In this document: positions 42,986 to 52,151 of the stretch, piece after piece | Layout of the letters: every line of letters starts with the position of its first letter | Numbering within the stretch: the first letter of the stretch is position 1 | NCBI GenBank assembly: GCA_947475995.1 | Contig: CANJNI010000005.1 | Span: 62,001 to 126,000, forward strand | Source of the DNA: Beijerinckiaceae bacterium | GTDB lineage: Bacteria; Pseudomonadota; Alphaproteobacteria; Rhizobiales; Beijerinckiaceae | DNA length: 64,000 nt | Reading direction: 5' to 3' | The notes under the pieces: generated by a model | Told to the model about the DNA's origin: nothing | Databases searched by the model: none | What the model saw: the letters and a program-made list of their open reading frames with translations, nothing else | Position numbers and translations under genes: made by a program

Positions 42986-45794
42986 GCAGCCTGCTCCCGT
43001 CCGGATCAAAGAAGACGGGCGACGTGACCTGCACCGCGATAGCCCCCGCAGGCATCGGAACATGCAGCGTCTGGCCGATGCGCGCCCGCCCGTCTTCCAG
43101 CAATGCGAGCGCGATAAACCTGTCGAGCGTGGCGCTCCAGAAGGCCGTCGTCACATGTCCGAGCGCGTGCGTTCCGGAAGCCGGATGCGGCGCCTGGGTG
43201 ATCTGCGCCCCTTCTTCGAAAGTCTGCGCCAACTGCAGCGGCAGAAGTCCCACGAGTTGCTTGCGCCCCTTTGCGGCCAGATGCGGCAGCGAAAGGGAGC
43301 GCTTGCCGACGAAGTCTCCCTTTCGGGCCCCGACCATCTTGCCATAGCCGAGATCGTCGGCCGTGACGGAGCCGTCTGTCTCCTGTCCGACAATGATGTA
43401 GCCCTTTTCGGCGCGCAGCACGTTGAGCGCTTCAAGTCCGTAGGCGCAGCCGTCAAGGCGCTCGGCCGCATCGACCAGCGTGTCCCAGAGAGCGGCGCCC
43501 TGCACGGAAGGAACGTTGATCTCGAAGCCCGCTTCTCCGGTGAAGCTTGCGCGCATCAGCCGCAAATCCGAACCGTTCCAAACGAGCTCGCGCAAGCTCA
43601 TGTGCGGCAGCGAAGCTTGCGACAGGCCTGCATCCGGAAGAAGCGACTGGACGATGTTTCCGGCCAGCGGACCCTGGATCGCAAAGGTGGCCCATTGCTC
43701 GGTGACGTCGGTTAGCCAGACGCGCAGGTCCGTATATTCGGTTTGCAGAAAATCTTCCATGTGCTGCAAAACATGGCCGATGCCGCCTGATGTGGTGGTG
43801 ATATGAAATCTGTCTTCTGCAAGTCGCGCGACGATGCCGTCATCGAGAACAACGCCGGACTCATGCAACATCAATGCATAACGGCACCGCCCGATCGCCA
43901 GAGCGGAAAAATCGTTGATGTAGATCCGGTTGAGAAAATCCACCGCATCCGGTCCTGCCAGTTCGATCTTGCCCAGCGACGAGGCGTCAAAAACCCCGAC
44001 CTTTTTTCGCACCGTCAGCACTTCGCGATTGACGCAATCGCGCATCGTTTCGGCCGGCCTTGCAAAGCAGCTCACGCGCTTCCACTGACCGGCATCCTCG
44101 AAGACGCCTCCATGCGCCTTGGCCCATTGGTGCGAGGGGAGCCGGCGGACCGGCTCGAACAGTTCGCCTCGTGAGGCGCCGGCGAATGTCCCGAACGTGA
44201 CAGGCGTATAGGGCGGCCGGAACGTGGTGGCGCCGATATCCTGAGGCGCAACGCTGCGCTCCGCAGCCGCAATCATCATGGCGTTCAGGTTCGACGTCTT
44301 GCCCTGATCGGTCGCCATGCCGTTTGTGGTGTAGCGCTTGATGTGCTCGATGGATCGAAAGCCTTCCCGTACCGCAAGTGCGATATCGGCTGATGTCACG
44401 TCGTTCTGGAAGTCCACGAATGCCTTCGGGTGAATTGGACGCGAGGCATCCCCCTGCGGTCGCAGATCGCCGGCGCAAGCGCCGACACAAGAAATGCCGG
44501 GCGGCAGAACATCGGGCACAAAGGTCTGCAGTATCGGCTCGAACCGCAACGCGCCGCGCGCCTGGGACAAAAGGCTTGCGTTCGGCGTCCAGCCTCCGCT
44601 CATCAGCAGGACGTCGCAATCGACCGGGAGCGTCGATCCGTCCGCCAGTTGCACCGTGCAGCCTTCGATCCGCGCGCGGCCCTTCGTGTCGATGATCGCA
44701 CCTGCGATGACGTTGAAGTCGTCCGCGATTGGTCTTCCTTCGCGCGCATCCACAATCGCCACGATCTCTGCACCGGCGCGCCGCAGATCGCCCGCAGCCT
44801 CATAGGCGCTGTCCGCCGATGTGGCGATCACGATACGCTTGCCCGGCAATGCGCAGAACCGGTTGGCGTAAATGCGCGCAGCCTCCGCCAGCATTACGCC
44901 GGGCAAGTCATTGCCGGGGAACACCAGCGGGCGCTCTATCGCGCCGGTGGCCAGAACAATACGTTTCGCCCGCACCTGCCAGAGCCGCTCGCGGGGCCCC
45001 GAGGCGGCTGAAGGTTCGATGTGGTCCGACAGCCTCTGCGCCAGCGCGACGAAATTTTGCGCGAACATTCCGAATGCGGTCGTGCGCTGCAGGATTCGTA
45101 CATGCGATAGCGCGCGCAGTTTCGCCAGCAGGTCTGACAGCTCCGACGCGCGCGCAGGGTCGTGCAAGGCGCTGCCGCCAGGCTCCGGCTGTTCGTCGCA
45201 CAGAATGACGCTTTCTGCCTGCGCGGCCGCGGCGAGCGCCGCCTGCAGGCCGGCCGGTCCGCCGCCCACGACCAGCACATCGCAATGTGCAAACTGGTGC
45301 GCGTAAGTGTCCGGATCGGGTTCGCCCGGAGCCTTGCCGAGGCCCGCCGCCCGGCGGATGAGCGGCTCGTAGAGATGTTTCCATGCGCGGGGCGGCCACA
45401 GGAAAGTCTTGTAATAAAATCCCGCCGGGATCAGCCGCGATGCAAATTGGCCGATCGCCCCGATGTCGAACTCCAGCGACGGCCAGCGATTCTGGCTTGT
45501 CGCCACGAGGCCGTCGTAAAGTTCAATCTGCGTGGCGCGCAGGTTGGGAGTCATGCGTCCCGCCCCACGATCAATCGTCACCAATGCGTTCGGTTCTTCA
45601 GAGCCGGCGGAAACAATCCCGCGCGGGCGATGATATTTGAAGGAGCGACCGACCAGATGGACCCCGTTCGCCAGCAGCGCCGAAGCCAGACTATCCCCGG
45701 GATGGCCCTCAAAGGCGCGCCCGTCGAACGAGAAACGCAGCACACGAGCACGGTCGATGCGGCCGCCGGAGGGCAGGCGAAAGGGTTGCGTCAC
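42978..45794 (-). CDS. soxA: Sarcosine oxidase alpha subunit
   Basis: A 938-residue subunit of the cytosolic enzyme that demethylates sarcosine to glycine, passing the C1 unit to tetrahydrofolate. The N-terminal Fer2_4-like region has LLANGVHLVGRSFKYHRPRG. The NAD-binding domain has CDVLVVGGGPAGLQAALAAA (about residues 170-189) and IVLATGAIERPLVFPGNDLPG. The last 380 residues are the aminomethyltransferase-like folate-binding module (GVFDASSLGKIELAGPDAVD, FTGEAGFEINVP). Length is near the usual 960-1000. Its start overlaps soxD by 4 nt. Confidence 0.96.
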   Translation of the reverse strand: MTQPFRLPSGGRIDRARVLRFSFDGRAFEGHPGDSLASALLANGVHLVGRSFKYHRPRGIVSAGSEEPNALVTIDRGAGRMTPNLRATQIELYDGLVATSQNRWPSLEFDIGAIGQFASRLIPAGFYYKTFLWPPRAWKHLYEPLIRRAAGLGKAPGEPDPDTYAHQFAHCDVLVVGGGPAGLQAALAAAAQAESVILCDEQPEPGGSALHDPARASELSDLLAKLRALSHVRILQRTTAFGMFAQNFVALAQRLSDHIEPSAASGPRERLWQVRAKRIVLATGAIERPLVFPGNDLPGVMLAEAARIYANRFCALPGKRIVIATSADSAYEAAGDLRRAGAEIVAIVDAREGRPIADDFNVIAGAIIDTKGRARIEGCTVQLADGSTLPVDCDVLLMSGGWTPNASLLSQARGALRFEPILQTFVPDVLPPGISCVGACAGDLRPQGDASRPIHPKAFVDFQNDVTSADIALAVREGFRSIEHIKRYTTNGMATDQGKTSNLNAMMIAAAERSVAPQDIGATTFRPPYTPVTFGTFAGASRGELFEPVRRLPSHQWAKAHGGVFEDAGQWKRVSCFARPAETMRDCVNREVLTVRKKVGVFDASSLGKIELAGPDAVDFLNRIYINDFSALAIGRCRYALMLHESGVVLDDGIVARLAEDRFHITTTSGGIGHVLQHMEDFLQTEYTDLRVWLTDVTEQWATFAIQGPLAGNIVQSLLPDAGLSQASLPHMSLRELVWNGSDLRLMRASFTGEAGFEINVPSVQGAALWDTLVDAAERLDGCAYGLEALNVLRAEKGYIIVGQETDGSVTADDLGYGKMVGARKGDFVGKRSLSLPHLAAKGRKQLVGLLPLQLAQTFEEGAQITQAPHPASGTHALGHVTTAFWSATLDRFIALALLEDGRARIGQTLHVPMPAGAIAVQVTSPVFFDPDGSRLRG

Positions 45795-46087
45795 GCACCG
45801 CCCCCATCAAAATTCGCCGGTGGAGAGTCATCGACCCGCCATGTGGACACAATCAGGTCGCTCACCGTGTTGCGCGCAGCATTGAAGAAGCGCCCGCAGC
45901 CGTGCACATGCCGCCATCGCTCGGCGTGGGGGCCTTTCGGGTTCTTGCACGTCCAGAGATAGGCGGTCCACGCGTCGTCGCTCACGAGCGCGGGGTCTTT
46001 CGGCCGTTCCAGCAAAGCCTCGCCGCCGTAGCGGAATTCCAGCTCCGGCCGCTCGGTTTCGCAATAGGGGCAGCGGATCAGCAGCAT
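45791..46087 (-). CDS. soxD: Sarcosine oxidase delta subunit
   Basis: A 98-residue zinc-binding subunit. Zinc ligand candidates are C6 and C9 (IRCPYCETERPE) and the later HVHGCGRFFN. DPALVSDDAWTAYLWTCKNP and KGPHAERWRHVHGC are diagnostic of SoxD. It overlaps soxB by one nt and soxA by four. Confidence 0.95.
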   Translation of the reverse strand: MLLIRCPYCETERPELEFRYGGEALLERPKDPALVSDDAWTAYLWTCKNPKGPHAERWRHVHGCGRFFNAARNTVSDLIVSTWRVDDSPPANFDGGGA

Positions 46088-47340
46088 CAGTGCGCGACCG
46101 CCGCTGCCGTGGATTCATCCACGAGTGCGCCTGTCCGGAAGCGGTCGAGTCCGAACGGCGCGACAATCGGATGTGCTTCGTTCTTTGCGAGCGTGTGGGC
46201 AAACAGATGGCCGGAGCCCGGCGTCGCCTTGAAGCCGCCGGTGCCCCAGCCACAATTCAGGAAAAGCCCTTCCACGGGGCTCTTGCCGATGATCGGCGAG
46301 CGATCGGGCGTCACATCCACGATGCCGCCCCAGCTACGCAGCATCCGCAGGCGGCGCACGATCGGAAAAAGTTCGCAAAGAGCGTCGAGCGTATGCTGCG
46401 CCACATGCAGCGCGCCGCGCTGGCTGTAGGATGTATAGGCATCCGTGCCTGCCCCGATCACCAGTTCGCCCTTGTCGGATTGCGACATGTAGGCGTGGAT
46501 CGAATTCGACATGACCACGCAGGGCATGACTGGCTTCACCGGCTCCGAAACGAGCGCCTGCAACGGATAGCTCTCCATCGGCAGCCGCAACCCCGCCATG
46601 GCGGCGACGACGCTGGTATGACCCGCCGTCACAAGGCCGATCTTGCGCGTTGCGATCTCTCCGCGCGTCGTCTCCAGCCCTTGCACGCCGCCTCCGGCGT
46701 CGCGCCGGATGGCAGTCACTTCGCAATTTTCGATGATGTCGACGCCGAGCGCGCTGGCCGCGCGCGCATACCCCCACGCGACTGCGTCGTGTCGCGCAGT
46801 TCCGCCGCGCCTCTGCAGCGATGCGCCGACTATCGGGTAACGCACATTGCGGCTGATATCGAGGATAGGGCAGAAATCCTTCGCCTGTTCTGGCGTCATC
46901 CACTCGTTGTCGATGCCGGCAAGCCGGTTTGCGTGCACATGGCGGCGGATCACCTGCGCATCTGTCGTGTTATGCGCCAGAACCAGAACGCCGCGCGGGG
47001 AATACATGACGTTGTAGTTGAGAGCCTGCGACAGGCCTTCCCACAATTTCATCGAATGTTCGAACAGCGCTTCGCTTTCCTCGAACAGATAATTTGACCG
47101 CACGATGGTGGTGTTGCGGCCTGTATTGCCGCCGCCGATCCAGCCTTTTTCGACCACCGCAATGTTTCGCAAGCCGTGCTCGCTCGCCAGATAATAGGCG
47201 GTCGCCAGCCCGTGTCCGCCGCCGCCCACGATGACGACGTCATAGGCAGCTTTCGGACTCGCCGCGCGCCATTGCGGCTCCCAGCCTTCGTGGTTGCGAA
47301 AGCTCTGGCGAAGAAGCTGGAGAAATGAAAATCGTTGCAT
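46087..47340 (-). CDS. soxB: Sarcosine oxidase beta subunit
   Basis: A 417-residue FAD/FMN subunit that oxidises sarcosine. The FAD fold is VVIVGGGGHGLATAYYLASE followed by EKGWIGGGNTGRNTTIVRSN. The region GGTARHDAVAWGYARAASAL fits the covalent-FMN His segment of SoxB (ARHDAV). The C-terminus has GWGTGGFKATPGSGHLFAHT. First gene of the order B-D-A-G that is standard in rhizobia and Corynebacterium. The upstream 100 nt include the terminator of the preceding TPP-enzyme gene and a GATAAT that could be a -10 element. Confidence 0.95.
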   Translation of the reverse strand: MQRFSFLQLLRQSFRNHEGWEPQWRAASPKAAYDVVIVGGGGHGLATAYYLASEHGLRNIAVVEKGWIGGGNTGRNTTIVRSNYLFEESEALFEHSMKLWEGLSQALNYNVMYSPRGVLVLAHNTTDAQVIRRHVHANRLAGIDNEWMTPEQAKDFCPILDISRNVRYPIVGASLQRRGGTARHDAVAWGYARAASALGVDIIENCEVTAIRRDAGGGVQGLETTRGEIATRKIGLVTAGHTSVVAAMAGLRLPMESYPLQALVSEPVKPVMPCVVMSNSIHAYMSQSDKGELVIGAGTDAYTSYSQRGALHVAQHTLDALCELFPIVRRLRMLRSWGGIVDVTPDRSPIIGKSPVEGLFLNCGWGTGGFKATPGSGHLFAHTLAKNEAHPIVAPFGLDRFRTGALVDESTAAAVAH

Positions 47341-47390
47341 CGCGCCGCGTCAGGTTGGCGACAAATTATCGCTGTGCGGGTGCGAAAGCC

Positions 47391-47422
47391 AAACAAAAAG
47401 GCGCGGCCGGAGCCGCGCCTTT
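47391..47422 (-). terminator. Rho-independent terminator of the TPP-enzyme gene
   Basis: An 11-bp perfect stem (AAAGGCGCGGC, loop CGGA, GCCGCGCCTTT at 47397-47422) is followed on the minus strand by a T-rich run (TTGTTT continuing the A/T end of the stem). It starts about 20 nt after the stop of the TPP-dependent enzyme and ends 50 nt before soxB, so soxBDAG should have its own promoter. Confidence 0.82.
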
Positions 47423-47442
47423 CGCAGGAGATCGAAATTCGA

Positions 47443-49209
47443 TCAGGTGTTGCGCACGCCGGTCGAGGAAGCGTCCTGGCGGTCCTGACCCGGCGGCACA
47501 AACACGTCGATCACGCAGACGCCGCCCGAATTGAGGATCTCGACGCCCCTGGCGACCGCAGCCTTGAGTTCGTCCGGGGTCTTCACCGGGCCGATGCCGA
47601 CTGCGCCTTGCGCTTCGCAGAATTTGGCGATGTCGATGGCAGGGTTGTTGATCGCCTGTCCGATCCAGCGATTGCCGACCGGGCGGTTGCGGCGCTTGGC
47701 CACGACTTCCTGATGCAGCTCGTCGTTGAAATAGGACTGGTTGTTGTTGATCAGCACGAGCAGCGGAATCTTGTGCTTGGCGGCGGTCCAGATCGCATGG
47801 CCGCCCATCATGAAGTCGCCGTCGCCAAGGATCGACACCGTCTTCTTGCCGTTTTCGAGGTTGCCGAGCGCAGCGCCGACCGACAATGAGGCGCCCGAGC
47901 CGATGCCGCCGCCGCCGTCCTTGCCCAGATAGGCCCACGGGTTGCGGAACGGCCAAGCATCGCAAGGCCAGCCGCGGCAAAGGCTCGCAAAGCTCACCTC
48001 GTCCGGGTTCTTGAAGGCGGCCCGCAGTTCGGCGGCCATCATGTCGACCGTGATGCGGTCGACGCTGGCCGGCTTGGCGGCGCGACGGTTCGGGGCCTTC
48101 CACGGGTCCTTCTTGGGTCCGGGGCCGAGCGCTTCGAGAAGGTCCGCAACGGTCTCTTCGGGACCGGCGTTCATGAAGATGTCGACGGTCGCCATCTGCT
48201 GGAAGATCATGTGGGCGCCATTATGCAGCGCCGAGTCGAGGCTTGCCGAAATGACCTTGCCGGTGAACTTCGGACCAGCCTTCGGGGGATGCAGCGCGCC
48301 GCCGATGTCGACCCATTCGAGCGCCAGAACAACGTCGGCTTCCTCGATCACTTCCTTGGCGTGTTTGCTGACCTGGTTGAACGGCGCATCCGCATGGGCC
48401 GGATGGTCGGTCGGGAAGACAGCGCCGGTCTTGAGGTCCGTCAGCACGCAGGCGCCGAGGCGCTCGGCGAGCTGCACGCGGCGATTCCAGTCTTCCACCG
48501 ACATGCTGCCGCGACCGATCAGCATCAGCGGACGCTTGGCGCCCTTCAGCAGGGCGGCGGCCTGTTCAAGGTCGGCCTTTGCGGGGCGCGGCGGTTTCGG
48601 CGGCTGGAAGCGCGCCATGTCGGGGAAATTCGGAACCTTCTCGAGCGAGGATTCCTGAAGACCCGCGTCGAGGCAGATGTAAACCGGGCCGGTCGGGGCC
48701 GTCCGCATCATCACATTGGCGCGCAGCATCGCGTCGATGATGGCTTCCGGCGAGGAGGGCTGGTTGTCGAATTTCACGATGTCGCGGACCATGCCGCCCT
48801 GGTCGGCGGAGGTGTGAATCCAGTCGATCCACGGGCGACGCTGGTGCGAATCGACCGGGCCGGTCGCGCCCAGCACGAACACTGGAGCGCGGTCGCACCA
48901 GGCGTTGTAGATCGCCATCATGCCGTGCATGAGGCCGACGTTGGAATGGACAATGGCCGCAGCCGGCTTGCCGGTGGCCTTGGTGTAACCGTGCGCCACG
49001 CCGACCGCGTGATCTTCATGCAGGCAGAGCAGCATGCCGGGATCGACGTTGCCCAGATGGTTCACGATGGAATCGTGCAGGCCGCGATAGGACGCGCCGG
49101 GATTCAGGCTCACATATTTGAACCCGAAGCGGCGCAGCATCTGCGCGGCGACGTCGCTCGCCCAGGCTACCTTGTCGTCGGGCTGGCCTTCTGGCTTGTC
49201 GAGATACAT
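47443..49209 (-). CDS. Thiamine diphosphate-dependent enzyme (acetolactate synthase-like)
   Basis: A 588-residue protein with the three-domain layout of acetolactate-synthase/benzoylformate-decarboxylase enzymes. The TPP-activating Glu is E65 in LCLHEDHAVGVAHGYTKATG. The central domain has RPLMLIGRGSMSVEDW. The TPP-Mg motif begins GDGDFMMGGHAIWTAAKHKI and ends LINNN. It lacks features that would identify it as biosynthetic AHAS (no regulatory subunit gene nearby) or sulfoacetaldehyde acetyltransferase. It is followed by its own terminator before soxBDAG. The 275-nt upstream gap contains a leader hairpin but no gene. The reaction remains unknown. Confidence 0.87.
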   Translation of the reverse strand: MYLDKPEGQPDDKVAWASDVAAQMLRRFGFKYVSLNPGASYRGLHDSIVNHLGNVDPGMLLCLHEDHAVGVAHGYTKATGKPAAAIVHSNVGLMHGMMAIYNAWCDRAPVFVLGATGPVDSHQRRPWIDWIHTSADQGGMVRDIVKFDNQPSSPEAIIDAMLRANVMMRTAPTGPVYICLDAGLQESSLEKVPNFPDMARFQPPKPPRPAKADLEQAAALLKGAKRPLMLIGRGSMSVEDWNRRVQLAERLGACVLTDLKTGAVFPTDHPAHADAPFNQVSKHAKEVIEEADVVLALEWVDIGGALHPPKAGPKFTGKVISASLDSALHNGAHMIFQQMATVDIFMNAGPEETVADLLEALGPGPKKDPWKAPNRRAAKPASVDRITVDMMAAELRAAFKNPDEVSFASLCRGWPCDAWPFRNPWAYLGKDGGGGIGSGASLSVGAALGNLENGKKTVSILGDGDFMMGGHAIWTAAKHKIPLLVLINNNQSYFNDELHQEVVAKRRNRPVGNRWIGQAINNPAIDIAKFCEAQGAVGIGPVKTPDELKAAVARGVEILNSGGVCVIDVFVPPGQDRQDASSTGVRNT

Positions 49210-49301
49210 GCGGTCTCCTCTGGAAAAATCGGTTCAGGCTTCGCCGGGATGGAGGCCGCGCGTGCGCCCTCGCTTGGCTGCGTTTCTTCTCTCCCGACGG
49301 A

Positions 49302-49319
49302 GGCGTCCGGTAGGACGCC
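49302..49319 (-). other. Leader hairpin upstream of the TPP-enzyme gene
   Basis: A perfect 7-bp inverted repeat GGCGTCC-N4-GGACGCC lies about 93 nt upstream of the TPP-enzyme start. It sits in a 275-nt region without a gene. I compared it with THI-box and glycine riboswitch patterns and saw neither, so its role is open. Confidence 0.35.
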
Positions 49320-49484
49320 CGATGGCTCATGCCGGTGCAGTCACTATGCCGCACCCGTCGCCTCGGACTTAGCCTGAATCCCGGATGGTGAGAAGTGCTC
49401 GGCAGACATTTTGATGGCTTGCGCGGGAGTCGAAATCAGCCCGCCGAGGCGCTATGAATGTTCGGGAAATCTGCGGGAAAGCCC

Positions 49485-50261
49485 ATGAGCGACGCCAAGG
49501 AACCGACCGAGCCGAAAACCATGCCGGGTCTGCCGCCCGGCTACGACGGCGTGAAGGTCGCCAAGGGCCTGCTTCGGTCGATCCGTGCCGGGGCGCTGGG
49601 CAGCCTCAGCCGTGAAGGCGGCTTTCCCTTCGCCACCCTCGTCAATGTGGCGACCGATCTCGACGGCTGGCCGATCCTGCTCATGTCTGGCCTCTCCGCG
49701 CATACCAAAAACCTGACGGCCGACACCCGCGCCTCGATCCTGCTCTCGGAGGGCGGCAAGGGCGATCCGCTCGCCCATCCCCGGCTGACCGTGGTGGGCC
49801 AGGCGCGAAAGACCGTCGACCCCGAACTGCGCGCCCGCCTGCGCAGGCGATTTCTGGCGCGACACCCGAAATCAGAGCTTTACGTCGATTTTCCGGACTT
49901 TTCCTTCTGGAAGCTGGAGATTTCGAGCGCTCATCTGAACGGCGGCTTCGCCCGTGCGGCCGACTTCGACGGCCCGACCATGACGACCGATCTCACGGAC
50001 GCCGCCGAACTGATCGCAATCGAGGAAAGCGCGATCGAGCATATGAACGCCGACCATGCGGACGCCGTGCGGCTCTACGCCACCCGGCTGGCGGGCGAAA
50101 AGGAGGGCCGCTGGCGCGCCACGGGCGTCGATCCGGAGGGAATGGACCTCGCCTGCGGCGATTCGACATGCCGCATCGCGTTCGACCATCGGATTAGAAC
50201 CGGCGCGGAATTGCGCAAAATTCTGGCTGAATTGGGCAAGAAAGCCCGTGAAACAGCCTGA
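49485..50261 (+). CDS. HugZ-like haem-utilisation / pyridoxamine-phosphate-oxidase-fold protein
   Basis: A 258-residue protein. Residues about 25-165 form a split-barrel flavin/haem-binding fold (LGSLSREGGFPFATLVNVAT, LSAHTKNLTADTRASILLSE, DPLAHPRLTVVGQA). Residues about 175-258 are a DUF2470-type domain with EESAIEHMNADHADAVRLYA. This two-domain order is that of HugZ/HutZ proteins implicated in haem storage or breakdown; related proteins act elsewhere. ATG at 49485 is chosen (GGGAAAG upstream); ATG at 49458 would add nine residues. No haem transport genes are adjacent. Confidence 0.87.
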   Translation: MSDAKEPTEPKTMPGLPPGYDGVKVAKGLLRSIRAGALGSLSREGGFPFATLVNVATDLDGWPILLMSGLSAHTKNLTADTRASILLSEGGKGDPLAHPRLTVVGQARKTVDPELRARLRRRFLARHPKSELYVDFPDFSFWKLEISSAHLNGGFARAADFDGPTMTTDLTDAAELIAIEESAIEHMNADHADAVRLYATRLAGEKEGRWRATGVDPEGMDLACGDSTCRIAFDHRIRTGAELRKILAELGKKARETA

Positions 50262-50467
50262 AAATCCCCTTTTTTTCTTTCATAAACCCTTGATGCTGCA
50301 CTGCGAAATCGCGCATCGTTAAGGGAATAAAACCTCGGCTGTGCCAGAAGCTTGCGGGAAGTGCGGCCACAGACTAAACACCGCGCCAATTCTCCGGTCG
50401 GCAGCAGTCGACCTTTGCCAACTTGTCCGAGCCTGCGGCGGATTGATCGGACCATCTGGAGACCAAG

Positions 50468-52084
50468 ATGAAACAAAGCGGCCTGTTCAACCCGGCCTTC
50501 GGGATCGAGAAATTCGGTTTCAAGAACCTGAACAACGTCTTTTACAGCCTTCAGGCTCCGGAGCTTTACGAGGAATCGATCCGTCGCAGCGAGGCCATGC
50601 TGGTGCCGGGCGGCGCCATCAACGCCGAGACGGGCGTCCATACGGGCCGTTCCCCGGCCGACAAGTTCACCGTTCGTGATTCGCTCACCGAAAATTCGGT
50701 CTGGTGGGAAAACAACAAGGCCATGTCGCCCGAGCACTTCGAGGTGCTCCTCGCCGACTTCATCAAGCACGCCGAGGGCAAGGACCTTTTCGTGCAGGAC
50801 CTTTACGGCGGCGCTGACCCGGCCACCCGCGTCAAGGCGCGCGTCGTCACCGAATTCGCCTGGCACTCGCTGTTCATCCGCAACCTGCTGATCCGTCCGT
50901 CGAGCGAAGAAGTGAAGAACTTCATGGCCGATCTGACGATTGTCGATCTGCCGTCCTTCCGGGCTGATCCCAAGCGCCACGGCTGCCGCACCGAAACCGT
51001 CATCGCGCTCGATTTCTCGCGCCGCATCGTCCTCATCGGCGGCACCAGCTACGCCGGCGAAATGAAGAAGTCGGTCTTCACCTGGCTGAACTACACGCTG
51101 CCCGCCGTCGGCGTCATGCCGATGCACTGCTCGGCCAACGAGGGCAAGGACGGCGACACCGCCATCTTCTTCGGCCTCTCCGGCACCGGCAAGACCACGC
51201 TTTCGCAGGACCCGAACCGCACGCTCATCGGCGACGACGAACACGGCTGGTCGAAGGACGGCGTGTTCAACTTCGAAGGCGGCTGCTACGCCAAGGCGAT
51301 CCGCCTGTCGCGCGAAGCCGAGCCGGAAATCTACTCGACGACCGAGCGCTTCGGCACCGTGATGGAGAACGTGGTCCTCGACCCGGTCACCCGCATCCCG
51401 GATTTCGACAGCGAAGCGAAGACCGAGAACACTCGCATCGCCTATCCGCTCTACTTCATCAAGAATTCGTCGGACACCGGCCGCGGCGGCCATCCGAAGA
51501 ATATCGTGATGCTGACCTGCGACGCTTTCGGCGTCATGCCGCCGATCTCGCGGCTGGATTCCTCGCAGGCCATGTACCACTTCCTGTCGGGCTACACGGC
51601 GACTGTCGCCGGCACCGTCAAGGGCGTCACCGAACCGACGGCTACCTTCTCGACCTGCTTCGGCCATCCGTTCCTGCCGCGTCATGCGTCGGTTTACGGC
51701 AACCTGCTGCGCGACCTGATCGCCAAGCACAATGTCGATTGCTGGCTGGTCAACACCGGCTGGACCGGCGGCAAGGAAGGCAAGGGCGGCCGCCGCATGC
51801 CGATCCGCGTCACCCGCGCGCTGCTCACCGCCGCGCTCGACGGTTCGCTCAAGAAGGTGAACTTCCGCACGGACCCGTACTTCGGCCTCTCGGTTCCCAC
51901 CGACGTGCCGGGCGTGGAGCCGGACATCCTGAACCCGGTCAAGACCTGGGCCAACAAGGAAGAGTTCGCGGCGACCGCCAAGGATCTGGTGGAGCGCTTC
52001 GCCAAGAACTTCGTGAACTACGAAATGCACGTCGACGCCAAGGTGCGCGAAGCCGCCCCGGCGATGCAGATAGCAGCCGAATAA
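50468..52084 (+). CDS. pckA: Phosphoenolpyruvate carboxykinase (ATP)
   Basis: A 538-residue gluconeogenic enzyme converting oxaloacetate to PEP with ATP. Visible elements are [20 protein letters not shown], the P-loop [18 protein letters not shown] (about residues 236-253), GDDEHGWS and [16 protein letters not shown]. Length equals that of rhizobial PckA. The 206-nt upstream region contains an A/T-rich stretch but no clear promoter. A strong terminator follows 27 nt after the stop. Confidence 0.97.
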   Translation: MKQSGLFNPAFGIEKFGFKNLNNVFYSLQAPELYEESIRRSEAMLVPGGAINAETGVHTGRSPADKFTVRDSLTENSVWWENNKAMSPEHFEVLLADFIKHAEGKDLFVQDLYGGADPATRVKARVVTEFAWHSLFIRNLLIRPSSEEVKNFMADLTIVDLPSFRADPKRHGCRTETVIALDFSRRIVLIGGTSYAGEMKKSVFTWLNYTLPAVGVMPMHCSANEGKDGDTAIFFGLSGTGKTTLSQDPNRTLIGDDEHGWSKDGVFNFEGGCYAKAIRLSREAEPEIYSTTERFGTVMENVVLDPVTRIPDFDSEAKTENTRIAYPLYFIKNSSDTGRGGHPKNIVMLTCDAFGVMPPISRLDSSQAMYHFLSGYTATVAGTVKGVTEPTATFSTCFGHPFLPRHASVYGNLLRDLIAKHNVDCWLVNTGWTGGKEGKGGRRMPIRVTRALLTAALDGSLKKVNFRTDPYFGLSVPTDVPGVEPDILNPVKTWANKEEFAATAKDLVERFAKNFVNYEMHVDAKVREAAPAMQIAAE

Positions 52085-52110
52085 GCAGCGTCTCAAGGCT
52101 GAAGAATTTG

Positions 52111-52146
52111 AAACCGCGCTCTGGAAACAGGGCGCGGTTTTGCTTT
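52111..52146 (+). terminator. Rho-independent terminator of pckA
   Basis: AAACCGCGC (52111-52119) pairs with GCGCGGTTT (52132-52140) in a 9-bp stem with a 12-nt loop and is followed by TGCTTT. It lies between pckA and the convergent antiporter gene and may serve both. Confidence 0.82.
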
Positions 52147-52151
52147 GCCGG

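Noticed and set aside
49210-49484. A thiamine or glycine riboswitch before the TPP-dependent enzyme
   Set aside because: The conserved THI-box segments and the glycine aptamer core were not found by eye; only an unclassified hairpin remains.
50075-52096. A 673-codon open frame on the minus strand
   Set aside because: Antisense to pckA and the 3' end of the HugZ-like gene; no motifs.
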